DNA of 64,000 nt, from contig CAWZYM010000173.1 in NCBI GenBank assembly GCA_963966185.1, forward strand, positions 248,001 through 312,000, written 5' to 3'. The translations under genes were made by a program, and so were the position numbers. The notes under the pieces were generated by a model. The model was not told the DNA's origin, made no database searches, and worked only from the letters and a program-made list of their open reading frames with translations. Source of the DNA: Rhabditoides inermis. Its lineage: Eukaryota > Nematoda > Chromadorea > Rhabditida > Rhabditidae. Below are positions 1 through 12,021 of the stretch, piece by piece. The first letter of the stretch is position 1; each line of letters starts with the position of its first letter.

Positions 1-17
1 ATTTGTTCTCATTACAG

Positions 18-1092
18 GAGATGACTGGATTCACCTACGTCACTCGATGCATGCACGACCTCAAGAAGGGACAAGAAGAGGAGGGACAAGAAGAGGAGAA
101 GGGACAAGAGAAGGAGAAGGGACAAGAGGAGGAGGAGGGACAAAAAGAGGAGGAGGGACAAGAGGAGGAGGGACAAGAAGATGAAGAGGAGCAGGGACAG
201 GAACAGAGGGAGGAGGGAGGGAATCAAGTACAGGACAAGAGAGAAGGAAATGTACAGAGGAGAAGCAAGAGACAGTGTGTGATAGAGAAACGAGAAAAAG
301 GTGTCGGCAAGCTTCTGTCCAAGGAGGACAAAAGCGAGATCAGAAAGGAGAGGAAGTTTCGCAAGAGGGAAATCAAACGCGCCAAGTCTGCTAAGAAAAA
401 CAAAAACGAGATCGGAGACAAGAACAAGGAGGATGATAAGTTGTTGACCGATGCAGAGTTGGACTATATGCGACAGGTCAGTAATGTGTATTGTGGTCTA
501 GTCATTGCAAAAAAGTAATGAATTCAGATACTCACAAACGAAGTGTTTCTCGACAACGTGAGCAGGTGCGCGCCGCAGCAGACCACGTCTTGCGTTGAAA
601 ACTTCAACGGGCTTGCGACAAAAGTCTACGTGGAAAAAAACACTTTCTAGTAAGTGGCGATGTCACTATGCGACATTTAAAATATGTTTCAGCAACAAGC
701 GCATCTATCGTCACCGAACGCGTATGGCCATTCTCCACTACAACGAAATCAAGATGAAACGCATTCAAGAAAAGAGGGATGGAGTTGTGAGGGCAACCAG
801 GATGGTTCGCTCAAAAGCACTCAAGGGAAAACAAGTGAAGCGAGAGATCTACGTGCGCCCCGAGAACATTTGGCGCAGGAACTGCATTGCGCGTGCACTA
901 CATATGGCCAAGCATGGACAGGAAGGAGAGGATGATCAGACTGCGCAAGAAACCAGGGGTGGAGCAGACCCAAACATTGAGGAGGAAGAGGTAGATGGAG
1001 GAGAGTGGGAAGAGGAGGTGGGAGATGAGGAGTTGGAGCAGCTCATGATCATGGGAGACGATGGGGAGGATCACGAGAACATGATAGAGTGA
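18..1092 (+). CDS. Transposase-like protein, 3' exons only (5' end outside window)
   Basis: Three exons join in frame: 18-476 (after acceptor ATTACAG), 528-649 and 693-1092 (TGA). The 5' part lies outside the window. The first exon encodes a long low-complexity run of G-Q-E-E-E repeats, then a basic segment. Exons 2-3 encode a Cys-containing stretch, then ENFNGLATK, KRIYRHRTRMAILHYNE and a basic region, ending in an acidic tail. The ENFN...K...R..LA.LHYNE pattern resembles the ESFN...K...LA.LHFNEN segment seen in many animal transposase-like proteins; this is recalled family knowledge and was not checked by search. I infer a gene derived from a transposable element. It could instead be an unrelated nuclear protein. 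There is no frameshift in the visible part. Confidence 0.45.
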
Positions 1093-1831
1093 CAGCCTAT
1101 TTTCTCACAAGTCCGCAATAGACTCGCTACTCACCTCGTTCTTCTTCACGTCGGCGTGGAGTGACGCCGCGAGAACGGAGAAAACGTGGAAGGGACGCTC
1201 GCCTGAAGACAACAAGTAAACAACAACAAGAATAAACATATAAACAAATATGACTCGCTACTCACCTCGTTCTCCTTCACGTCGGCGTGGAGAGTGCGTG
1301 CCAGGCGACGCTAGCTGTACGACACGGGCGGGAGCCGCTCATCTGAAGTCGGTAAGTATACAACAATAAAACAGTTGATGATACACACAAGTAAAGTAAT
1401 TTCCAGATACAGAAATGCCATGCGGAATACACAAACACAATAGCCACGACGTATAAATGTGATGACACATAATACATCAAAACCGCTTTAAACCACTTAT
1501 ATTCAACGTAACACACGAAAAAATAGCAAAATCAGCTGTGATCGTCCCCGTCTATCAGCTGTTTAAAAATAAAACAAAAGAAAATATCGATTGAAAACAA
1601 CAAAAAGATAGCCGATGGCCTTAAATTGTGCCTCGCGGCGGGGGGCCGTTTCGAATATAAGCTCCGCCCCCATTTCGCGGCGAGACCGTTTGGCGCGAAC
1701 TTCAAATTTCAATTCGGATTTGGCTGATTCGAATTCTTTCAACACGCGTTTCAAGTGTGATTTCGGGCTCAATTTTTCAGTTCTTAGGTTAAAATTAACT
1801 AGAAAATCGACTAAACTTCATTTATACGTGA
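1093..1831. other. Non-coding stretch with a small duplicated block
   Basis: No gene is supported. A block of about 45 bp starting GACTCGCTACTCACCTCGTT occurs near 1122 and again near 1251. Each copy reads on the minus strand like an exon end (HADVK-N-E then GTGAGT), but the upstream frame is closed by a stop, so these look like fossil exon pieces. Confidence 0.4.
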
Positions 1832-3720
1832 ATTTGTCACTTTAGGGACCATGACCTCAAATCAGTCAGTTTTCGTCCAAAACTATTTTGAAATGGCTTG
1901 TTCGATTTGTCTTGATATTATAAGACTTTTTGTACATACACATTTTTTTCATAAAAGAAAAAAGAAAAAAGTTATGATCAAAAAATTGAAAAAAATTTCA
2001 TATTTTATTTTTTTATGATCTTTTCGCCTCGATACAACAAAAATGACTAACACTATAGGCCATTCCCCCTTTTCAGCGTACGGCAATATCGCTGGCTCGC
2101 CAGACAGACGAGAATTTTATGCAAATTCGCCCCGATTGTATGTTTTTGTGCTCAAACATGGTAAAAATGACAGAAATCGAAAAATCGAGCACTAGAGATC
2201 TCTGAGCATTCTATCTGGGCATCTTCTCTAGAAAACTGGGCGCTGTGCGATAAATTTGAAGAGAGTAATTAAGTTTCGGAGCTTTCCCATTGGAAATCGA
2301 GTCAAAATCAAGGTTTTTGGACTCTAATTAGAAAACGAACGCGAAAATCAAAAATCGAACACTAGAGATCGATGAGAACTACTGATACCCATCACATATC
2401 AAAATTTTGTGAAGATTGCTTAATTCTGAAAGGAGTAATTAACTTTAGAAGATGGAGAACTCTGCTTCATTAGACTTGCAAATGACCCTCATTTCCCTAA
2501 AAAGAGACCGCCAAGCGCGCGAGTTGCGCGGCCGAATGGTCTCGCACGGGCCGATAACGGTCAATTGATGCCTCAAATGCTGTCCAGTAAACATTCGGCG
2601 AAATGACTGCCGTACGATGAACGGGGGGGATGCCCTATATTCGATTCTACGCGTTTAATTAATCTACTATGATTTTTTTCGTAAAAAAAATCTGGTGTTG
2701 CCTTTTCTTCCATCCAGAGCGATGAAAATGGCCCGAAATTAAAATTTTGCGTTTTACTACCATTTTCCAAGTCTTTCGTTTCGAAACAACAGAAACCACT
2801 ACTTTATTCGGATTCTACATTTTTTAGTTAGTATTAGTTTTGGTTTATAGCCAAATCCGATGTTGCCTTTTCTTCCATCCAGAGCGATGAAAATGGCCCG
2901 AAATCAAAACTTCGCGTTTTCCCGCCATTTTCCAAGTCTTTCGTTCCGATACAACATAAATCACTACTATATTCGGATTCTACACCTTTTGATTAGTATA
3001 TGTGTTGGTTTATAGCCAAATCCGGTGTTGCCTTTTTGCTCATTTAAGGCGATGAAAATGGCTCAAATGTGAAAATTCGCATTTCCTGTCACTTTTTAAT
3101 TCTATCCTTCTGAAATAACAAAAACCACTTACATATTCGGATTTTGCACCTTTTAATTAGTCCACGTATGTGTTTTTATACAAATTTAGTGTTGCCTTCT
3201 GGCGTTATCATGAAATTTCGCGATTGATAGTTAGGCCATTTTCAACATCACGGATGAACACAAAGGCAACATCATATTTGCCTGAAAACAACTACACCGA
3301 CTAATTCAAAGGTGCGAAATCCGAATATAAAAGTGATTTTTGTTATTTCGGATTGGAAGATATGAAAAATGGCGGTAAAACGCAAAATTTGTATTTCGGG
3401 CCATTTTCATCGCTCTGGATGGAAGAAAAGGCAACACCAGATTTTCACGAAAAAAATCATAGTAGATGAATCAAACGCGTAAAATCGAATGGTGATAGTC
3501 GTTTTTGTTGTATCGAGGCAAAAAGATCTCAAAAAAACAAAATATGAAATTTTTTTCAATTTTTTGATCATAACTCTTTTTTGTTTTATGAAAAAAATGT
3601 GTATGTACAAAAAGTCTTATAATATCAAGACAAATCGAACAAGCCATTCAAAAACAGTTTTGGACAAAAACTGACTGATTTGAGATCATGGTCCCTTAAC
3701 TGACCAAATTTGCATATTGG
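1832..3720. mobile_element. Inverted-repeat DNA element, non-autonomous
   Basis: About 1832-2060 and 3490-3720 are inverted copies of each other; both carry AGGGACCATGA, a TCAGTCAGTTTT block and CTTGATATTATAAGACTTTT. Between them, units of about 165 bp beginning GGTGTTGCCTTTTCTTCCAT repeat in direct orientation near 2690, 2855, 3020 and 3180 (last two degenerate), with a further inverted copy near 3400-3460. No transposase is present. The structure suggests a non-autonomous TIR element or foldback; the exact ends and target-site duplication are not clear. Confidence 0.55.
2452..2600. repeat. Dispersed repeat, copy 1
   Basis: This stretch (GAACTCTGCT, ATTTCCCTAAAAA, GCGCG...TGCGC, AATGCTGTCC in that order) reappears in diverged form at 53606-53745. 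It lies inside the inverted-repeat element, so the element family has at least two representatives in the window. Confidence 0.5.
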
Positions 3721-4294
3721 GACAAAATCACCTATACTACCTTGTAGAGCAACCTCGAAAACCCCTAAAACCGCGCACTTAGCTCCTAGGTCCCACCTGC
3801 CCGAAATTCGTCCGATTCTTACGCGGATCGTGTGACGTGTGATATTGGAAGGGGGCAAAAGACGCGACGCGAGGGTGATCGTATTGAAAAGACAGAAATA
3901 AAAGGTAAATAACATGAAAACGAAATGAAGGGCGAAACAACGGGGAACAATAGTAAAATCACTTGTATTACATATTTATGTTTATTTGTATACGAATATT
4001 ATATATCAACTAAGAAAAAGGTTCCACAACGAAAACATTGGGGAAAGGGTGTAGGATGGGTGTTTAAGTATGCCATTAGAACGCAGGGAGGAGAGGTCAT
4101 TCAGTGTGAACGCACTGTGTCGGTAGTTGCCTGTGGCCGTATCGACTGGTCTGGTGAGGTTGCTCTGTAATCATCATGACCGTCTACTATTATCTTGTGT
4201 ATCTTACTACCATGTGATGTTTGCGTGTTTGTTTCCGGAACCGAAGCGTTTATTATGAAAGTATTCACACTGAGTATGTTTAATGTTGAGGTAA

Positions 4295-5181
4295 ATGACT
4301 CCCGGTGGTAAGCGTCCGGCCGACACTCCCCTTTCCGAATCCGGTGCGAAGAAGCATCGCTCCGACAATTCCGAAGCTACCATGCGGCTTAAGCAGCTAG
4401 ACGGGATCGTTCGGCTGGTACGCAAGGGTTCCCTCTTTATCGATAACCTGCCGCTGATCGAGGGTAGCTATACCAAATCGATCGATCATTTCTTCACCCA
4501 TATTGTGAAGTATGCGATGTATGGACATGACACCGTCTTCCATGTTTCCAGCGGTGGGAAAGGAAAGATCGGCAACCGAGTGGGTTCCTGATCTGTTTGC
4601 ATCCCTCTATCCATAATGTTCAGGTAGTCATGTCCAATAGAGCTCGTGAGTACCTGAATACCAAGGAGGCGATGCAGGCTCTGTCCAAGTACTGTGCTGA
4701 CAAGGGCGTGAAGATCGGTCTCTCGTCGGATCTCACCAACGAGCAACGCCGTATCAATGTGGGATCAGTGAACTTGATCGAGTCAGTGCAGCGATACTAT
4801 ACGCGCCGAATATGTCGTCGCGCTGGCTTGTTCTCGCTCACCTATCCCCAACGCCTCCAGCTTCTTGGCTTTCAAACTATTGAACAACGTCGCTTCATAA
4901 ATGACGTAATGTACATTCTCAAGGTTATTACTGAAACCACCTCTCTTAATTGTTCTGGTCTTTTTACACTAGTCCCAACTCGGTCGCGCACATCTCACAA
5001 ATATCGTCTTTTGCCATCATATGACTCGTTTCTGCGGAGCAGCGCGTTCTTTCAGAGAGTTTATGGAGTTTGGAACTCACTTCCATATGATATTGTTGAA
5101 TCTGCGAAAACCAGTAGCGTGAAATCCCACTTAGTAGACAATCCCCATTTGCATCCCATGTCTAAAATTCGACATTTGTAG
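4295..5181 (+). pseudogene. Internally deleted non-LTR retrotransposon (ORF1 start joined to ORF2 end)
   Basis: Two open segments are visible. 4295-4591 starts MTPGGKRPADTPLSESGAKK, and the segment from about 4597 continues with KIGLSSDLTNEQRR, a pattern common in LINE ORF1 proteins (D-L-T-x-x-Q-R). The same frame then passes directly into SVQRYYTRRICRR, RLQLLGF and VWNSLP...SVKSHL, the typical C-terminal tail of jockey/CR1-type reverse-transcriptase proteins. The endonuclease and polymerase core is missing. A frame break near 4590 separates the two open segments. I infer a dead copy with a large internal deletion. The 3' end is AT-rich without a clear poly(A). Confidence 0.6.
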
Positions 5182-5308
5182 TTTGCTTATTGTCTACTTT
5201 TTGAATGTTTCTTTTTTTCCTATTTTACTATCCTACCGTAAGCACTATTATGTTTCCTATGATGCGCATGAAGTACCCAACACGGTAATAAACTATATTT
5301 ATATTCAT

Positions 5309-5620
5309 AAAGATACAGGGGCCAATTCGGTATGCTCCCTTTGGCCCGTGGCACACCGCTCACTGCGCGAGATGGGCGCGAATGACCATCGCACAGGCGA
5401 GATAGCACACGAACAGAAGAAAGGCAGGCGGCGCAAGAGCATAGAGCGGTGGCAAGAGCGGTGGCGGGAGTTTAAAATTTTGCGTTCAGAGCGAGCGATG
5501 ATCAGTTCTGATCGCCACGTGCACGTTGACAATTCGTTCAACTTGCATTCCAATATTCCAATGATTGTTTTGTCACTCATGAATGATTAGAAATAGTCAG
5601 AAATCGCCCCCTGTATCTTT
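5309..5620. repeat. Small foldback element (MITE-like)
   Basis: AAAGATACAGGGG at 5309 is mirrored by CCCCTGTATCTTT ending at 5620. The enclosed ~310 bp has no supported coding. It lies exactly between the two LINE remnants. Short terminal inverted repeats suggest a MITE, but no target-site duplication was confirmed. Confidence 0.35.
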
Positions 5621-5743
5621 TTAAAAAACCTCAAATTTATGAGTTCTCGTTCTTTGTGTGTGGAGAGGTGGCTCTGCTGTGTGTGTGATCCAGGTGTGCG
5701 TGCGCACCAGTCACTCAGCATCCCCTCTGGTCTGTGATACCAG

Positions 5744-8700
5744 TTGATAAGAAGGAGGAGGCGCGGACGGCCCAGGGGCTCAAGCGTGTCGTCGAACACG
5801 AGCGTAATGGAGAAAATGAATGGAAATGGAGATGGGCCGGGAACAAATGCGAGTTGTGCAGTGTGTATGGGTGACTTGGGGGAGAATGTGTATGCATGTG
5901 CAACATGCTGGAACAAAACCCGTGGGAGGTGTACGGGAATGACGAGGGAAGAGAGAAAAAGGGTTGAGGAAGGAATGACGTCATGGGTGTGTTCTGAGTG
6001 TGAACTGCATGGCAGTCACTCAACTCTTCCCGATCTCGATGGACTCTTCTTTGAAAGTCCGCTCACTCGCCCTAAGGGGAAACGGGCTGTGCTGGAGAGT
6101 GTCGTAGTAGAGACGGGAGAGAGTGATCTCCTTTGTGTGCGCATGATATCACTGAATATCAACGGATTGAGAGGGAAGATAGACGATCTGAGAAGAGTGG
6201 CGGACACGTACAAACCGCACGTGATTGGAGTACGTACAAGAGACAAAGTTGGACAGAGGAATAGAGAGCAAAGGATTGAAAGTCGCTGGATATGAACTGT
6301 TCCGGAAGGACCGGACAGTGGGAGGAGGGGGAGTGGCACTGTATGTGAACAGTGCGTTGCGCCCCTCGCTGGTGAAGGAAGAGACTTCTTTGGAATTAGT
6401 GGCGGTGAAATGCAGGGGAGAGAAAAGGAGTCAGTTCGTGGTGGCCTCAATCTACCGTAGCCCGACCAAAGCTATGTCGGCAGCTAAGATTGAGGAGTTT
6501 GTTGATGAGCTGGACTCGTGGCCACCTCAGAGAGATAAATTGATGGATGTGATTATCGGAGGAGATATGAATGTGTGTTGGAACAATAGTGAGTCGGCGA
6601 ACCTCAAGGAGGTGTGCGCTGAACACTCGATGAAACAAGTCGTTTACACGTGACACATCGAAACCGATTGATTGATATTATGATGGTGAGCAGGCGAGTG
6701 AGGGTAGCTGGAGTGAAGCACCTCGCTCCTGTCGAGAAAGAACATGAACCCATTATGATTGACACATGCATTCGATGCGAGAATCGAAAGGAGAAGCCAG
6801 GAAAGGGCTACGATTTCAAGAAGGCAAACTGGGCGGGTCTGATAGAGTTTCTTGGAAAAGAAGTGCGATGTGAGTGGATAGAGGATAGGAGTCTGTCGAT
6901 TGATGACATGTGGAGAAAGTTTGTGGATGTGGTTAAAGCGGGTATGCAGACGTGGATACCGCTCAAAACATTCCGCAGGAGAAGAGGGTGCGAGTGGATG
7001 AGCGAGAATGTCAAGACTTTGCAGCGGCGGAAAGACGCACTGCACAAGTTGAGCGAGGAAAGGGGAGACAGCGAGGCAAAAGCTGCGTTTAGACATGTTC
7101 GAAAAGAGCTGGCTAAAGAGGCAGCCAACGAGAAGAAGAATTTCTTCTATAAGAAGCCTCTGTAGAGAGTCCCACAGATTTCTGGAAGACTATTGAGTGT
7201 CTGACAGGAAAAACGAAGAGCAAGGAAATCCCCGATCTGATTGACTCAAATGGGAAGATGGCTGTGTCAGATCAGCAGAAGGCAGACATGCTCATGGAGC
7301 AGTTTGTCAAGGTGGGAAACACAATGGAAAGTGAGATGCCAGAAATTGCATCGGATGCGGATAGAGTCCCTCCCTGCTCGAGAGAGTTCGTGGAGAAGTA
7401 CATACGAGAAGCATCTGAGCAGAAAGCAAGTGGAATCGATGGGATAACTGTGAGGCTGTTGAAGAGGTGTGTGAAACCATTGACAGCGCCAATCGTGGCT
7501 ATGATCAATCGGTGTCTACACGAGGAGAAGTTCCCTCGGGGATGGAAGGAAGCGGTGATATCACCCATTCAGAAAGTGGAACACCCACAGCACCCAGTCG
7601 ATTTCCGACCGGTGTCACTGCTACCTATTGTGAGCAAGATGGCAGAGGAGTAAATGTTTGAAATGATGGTTGGAGAGGTTGACCGGAAGCTGTCTCCGAA
7701 TCAGTTCGGATTCCGGAAGGGAAGGAGCACTGTGGACGCGGTACTGAGTTTCCAGTATGGAATGAGCGAGTGCCTGCAGAGTTGTAAGAGGAAGGCTGCT
7801 CGGGCGGTTGCAGTGTTTTTCGATATTTCGAAAGCATTCGATACGATCCCTCTTGGACATTTGGTAAATGTTCTAAGACATGATTTCAACCTTGCTGATT
7901 TGTACCTCAGATTGATAAAACATTATCTGTCTAACAGGAGGATGCGAGTGCGAATGAACGGGACCCTGAGTGAAGAGAAGGAGGTTGTGAGTGGAGTGCC
8001 GCAGGGAAGTATCCTAGGACCACTTCTATTCAATTGTTACGTGAATCGAGTGGGGTCGATACAATTGAATGAAGGGGCGCGCATAGTTCAATACGCCGAC
8101 GATACGGTATATAATTCTCGGTATCTTACCGATGGAGACAAGGAGAATGCACAACAAGATTTGAAGAAACTGAGTGGGCTCTTCTCAGAGTTGGGAATGA
8201 AACTGAATGCGGGAAAGTGCAAGGTGATTTGAATGGGAGTGTATGAGAAGGAACCAGATTTTGAGGTGAATCTGCATATTGGTGGAACAGAGCTCGAGTG
8301 TACTAGCAAGTACAAATATCTCGGAGTGACAATTGATCCACTGATGAACTTTAGTGGTCACGTGGCTGAGAGGGTGACGAAGGCTCGCCAAGCTATTGGT
8401 GCTTTGGTGCGAACTATGAGGAAGTGGGCTCCTCGAAGCGCCTTCGAGAGAGTGTACAAGGCGTGTATTGAGCCAGGACTGCTGAGAAGGACAGCACGCG
8501 GCGGCCACTTATTGAGAGTGCGGGAACCTGTGGTGACAAGTGCGAGATTGCACGACTACCCGGTGAACGAGTTAAGAAGGCTTTGGAATGCCCTACCGGA
8601 GAAGGCTGTATTGGAGGAGACCAAACAGTCGTTCAAGCGTGCTGTCAAGAATCTGTGAATTGTGACCGTCGGAGACGGTGTTTTATCTTACTAACAGTTG

Positions 8701-8870
8701 TGTTTATCGACTAGCGTGCCTATAAAGCACGTCAGTTGAACTAATTTAGTTCTCACAGTCGTTATAATCCAAGGCTCTGTCTTGTTTTCGGCTGAGAACA
8801 ATTGGTACGGCTATATCCTTGTAACTCTCTGTGAGTAGTGAGATAAACGCAATACCATTAATAAAAAAAA
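5744..8870 (+). pseudogene. Decayed CR1/jockey-type LINE (PHD finger, endonuclease, reverse transcriptase)
   Basis: Order of domains: a PHD-like finger (CAVCMGDLGENVYACATC then H/C ligands CSECELHG) near 5852-6010; an APE-type endonuclease with ISLNINGLRGKIDDL, QETKLDRG, VALYVNSALRPSL and GGDMNVCWN (about 6148-6650); then a reverse transcriptase with DFRPVSLLPIVSK, QFGFRKGRSTVDAV, VFFDISKAFDTI, SGVPQGSILGP and the catalytic YADD (about 7600-8100), and a C-terminal WNALPE tail ending near 8658. At least four breaks interrupt it: a frame change near 6235, a stop near 6650, a frame change near 7160 and stops near 7653 and 8232. The 3' end may be the A-rich TAATAAAAAAAA run at about 8860-8870. 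It cannot encode an active polyprotein as read. Confidence 0.85.
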
Positions 8871-9040
8871 TAAGACACGCTGAAATAAACTAACGTCCCA
8901 ACGACGAATGAATAAAAAATTCTGAAATCAAATGAATTTTTCTCGCGAAAAAGTCGTGCAAGGGCCCCTAGATTCTCGCAGAAACAGCTGCTTAAATTAC
9001 CCGACTTTCCCTAAAACTAATTTCGCAAACTAATTTCGCA

Positions 9041-10474
9041 ATGAACGGCTCTTTGTGCGAGTATAAATTTTATCTTGAAAACTATCATATTATCACTTCG
9101 TTTGTCATTCCAATAAACATATTTGGATATTACTGTGTGCTATTCAAATCTCCTGATCAAATGAAGCAGTACAGTTATCATCTGCTCAATCATCTAGTAG
9201 GCTTTTATAATCAGATTATAATGGGACATATTTGTAACAATGATGTTTAGATAATCAATACTTTAGTTGATCTCAGTCTTTCGTCCACTATTCCACTCCT
9301 TTTTCTACCACTGCCTCTTGGATTTGCTTCAGGAGTTCTAACGTCATTTTTCCAAATACCCTCATTTTTCTGTGCTGTAAGATTTTACCTGATCAGATTC
9401 AGTTTATTGTCCAAAAATAGCGTGAGCGAAAAAAAATGAGAGATGGAGACCCTGCGTCGATATTAATAGTGTTTTCGTACGCGCTTTTTTGCTCGCGAAA
9501 TGAGTGCAGTTTGTAGTAAGTAGGAGAATTATGTTGAAATATTTCCAGAGGAAACATGTGTTTCTTTTCAGATGTTAGCAATATTTTTCATTTCTATGGA
9601 CGGATGTTCAATTGCACATCTATATGCTTTTCGATATTTTGTACGTTGGCCTATAATAATATTATCAGACCTGCTGACTTTTCAGAAAATTTGCAAAAGC
9701 AACGCACATGTTGCTTGGATGTGGTTATTTATACTTCTTCCATATATTATTTTTTGTTGTATTTTTCCTGTAATAGTGTATACTACATACCACGAGCATT
9801 CTATACAAATTCAACTTTTGGATGCTTTTGAAACGGCACGTGACGAATATATATGAAGACATCAAAATTGTATTTTTTCCAGAAATATAGTGGCATACAC
9901 AGATTACGTGAAATTTACGGCACTTACGATTGGACTGTTTTTGATCTCCAAAAATTTGAATTATTTACATATGCACTAATTGTTTTTGTCTTGCTTGTGT
10001 TCACTTCCATTTTGTTTTTTATAAGCGCAAGTTATTGGTTTTTACAGACAAGTAACAACAGTTTGTCGCATAAGGCAGTGCGACGAAATAGGGCAGTACT
10101 CATGGATCTCATGTTACAGGTATCTATTTTATGAAGTTGTGTTTCGTGAAATTCAATTTATGCGCACTTCAAATTTCTAGACCATACCTGCGTTTAGTGT
10201 TATTGGATTACCAGCTAGTTGCATTCTCACATCCGTATCTTTTGATATATGGCTTTTTGAATGTAGGTTTTTTTTCAAATTTGAATACTGTATATGTATT
10301 TGATCAGGTCATATGGATTTATTATTCGGTTTGATAGCCATGCATTCCACGTTCAGTACTACTTTAATAATACTCTGTAATTCGTATTATCGTAATTTCG
10401 TGTTAAAAATTGTCCTACGAAAGCGAGTTCGATCGAAAAAAATATTGTTCATATCGAGTAATAAAAATTCGTAA
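9041..10474 (+). CDS. Nematode seven-transmembrane chemoreceptor, Srh/Sri-like
   Basis: Membrane-bound G-protein-coupled receptor of the nematode chemosensory families. Exons: 9041-9196, 9251-9376, 9572-about 9770, 9883-10119, 10181-10262 and 10308-10474 (TAA). The first helix reads SFVIPINIFGYYCVLFKSP followed by QMKQYSYHLLN, the hallmark first-helix/loop pattern of srh/sri receptors. Later segments give VDLSLSSTIPLLFLPLPL, SILFFISASYWF, a cytoplasmic S-H-K-A-V-R-R segment, TIPAFSVIGLPASC and a final helix HMDLLFGLIAMHSTFS with a basic tail. The donor of exon 3 is uncertain (GTAATA near 9770 fits phase 0). No stop interrupts the model, so it may be functional. Ligand unknown. This gene is the strongest single marker that the genome is nematode. 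Confidence 0.8.
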
Positions 10475-10587
10475 CAAAATGTAAACACATAAACACATTT
10501 TTATATGTTCGTATGTTGTTGACTGTATTTTGAAGGGACAGGATGTTTTGGTGACAGTCGGTCGTGTCCAAGTGTCCTTTCTGCCAC

Positions 10588-10998
10588 ATGCCGCGCGAAA
10601 GCCGTCTGCGCACTCTCGAATCGGAACAGTCTTTCGCTCTACTGCGCGAAAGAGGATGCACAGATTGGGAAGAACACACTTGTAGCTTGTACTGCAAACG
10701 TCGCAACGCACGTTTAGCGTACAGCGACCACCCTCGATCCGCCCCAAAGACGAGTGTCGAATCAGACTGTTGTGGACAAAAGGTGAACAGATTGGGAGAA
10801 TGGATAACCACTTTCATTTCACCATTTCTGAGAAAGACGGACGAGCAGCTCATACAGGACTGCGCTTTCTCCGTTTCGCAATGCCACCCAGAGATTGATC
10901 AGCTGCTCACGTATGTAGGTCAACAAGGACAACAGCGGGTTCACCCGCTGACAATAGGTCGAGAACAAGTTCAGCGACACCATTTGTTGTTATATTGA
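10588..10998 (+). CDS. Unrecognised open frame with Cys pairs
   Basis: An open frame of 137 codons from ATG, extending upstream to a CPFC pair (from 10573). It contains HTCSLYCKRR, so Cys and His pairs could bind zinc, and a Leu-rich middle. No splice context, paralogue or family was recognised. It may be one exon of a larger gene or a chance frame. Confidence 0.2.
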   Translation: MPRESRLRTLESEQSFALLRERGCTDWEEHTCSLYCKRRNARLAYSDHPRSAPKTSVESDCCGQKVNRLGEWITTFISPFLRKTDEQLIQDCAFSVSQCHPEIDQLLTYVGQQGQQRVHPLTIGREQVQRHHLLLY

Positions 10999-11944
10999 CA
11001 TTTCAGCATTGCATTGATTAGAATTGTTGAGGCTTGTTAAGAAAAAGTATTAGATATTCTAATAATGTTTTAGGTATAGGATAACATTTGCGCACTGTGT
11101 ATGTACATAATTAAAGGCACAGGGGTGTTTAGAATTACCAATCTTCGCACGTGCACATATTTGGTAAGCGTGAAGATAAGGCGGAAACGCCGTTCTTTCG
11201 CGTTTTCTTAGATTGTTTCGTGTTTCCATGCACGGCCCGGAGCGCGCCCGGCCCGGAGTCCACAGCGCGCGCCCACAAAGAGCGGCTGCGCAGCCGCTCC
11301 GCGAGTGAACGGACGTGTTGCGATTTCACTCAGTGGACACCAGGTACACGCACTTGCGCTCAAGCGCTTGCTGGCGAATTCGCGCGTTGCGTGTGCGCGG
11401 AGCGGTCGTGGGGCTGACCGCTCGCGACTGTGCAACTATGTGTGCCTCTAAGGAGAACGGCTTGGACAAAACGAAGGAGTTTGGCTAGATTGAGCCGACA
11501 CTATCGCAGCGCCCGCTGCACCGGCACTGTGAGAAACCCCTATGGTGTCCATCCGTACGTCCATCACTCTACCAAGCCAGCCACTACTACTATCTAGACA
11601 AACTTGACACCTATCGATCAGTCTCGAACCCGAGATGCAGGATTCCAAAAATCACATCTTTCTCTCTTCTCTCCGAGCCGTAAAAGGGTAAAATGTTAGA
11701 GAAAACGGGAGAGCGCGCGATAGTGCGAGACGCCGACGAACATAGGCGCGAGACAGCGGGTCAAAGTGAGAGAGCGCAGACACAAATTTTTCTTAAAATT
11801 CCTGGTATTTTATTAGGCGCGAAACTAGCTCAGCATTTTTCACACACGTTTTTCAATCATTTCCGTCTTCCCTCCCTCTATCATATCATATACGAAACTG
11901 AGATCTTCTACAGAAGTGAAACGCGCTGTTATGTTTTCCTGACA
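10999..11944. other. Intergenic, no gene seen
   Basis: The stretch holds a GC-rich patch at about 11150-11430 and nothing that reads as a conserved protein. Open frames here on both strands overlap one another in the GC-rich patch and show no splice context. Confidence 0.4.
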
Positions 11945-12021
11945 AGCAAGTGGCACCGGGGCACCCCCCCACAACTCGCAATGTTTCGATGGCATGGTGT
12001 AGGAATCCCCCAAACAATGAG

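Noticed and set aside
3489..3915. Open frames at the right end of the inverted-repeat element
   Set aside because: They mirror frames at the left inverted end and are AT-rich with no conserved motifs.
9297..9376. 22-nt intron in the chemoreceptor gene between a GTTTAG and a CTTTAG
   Set aside because: A 54-nt intron from GTAGGC (9197) to the first TTTAG (9250) gives the conserved frame and phase without it.
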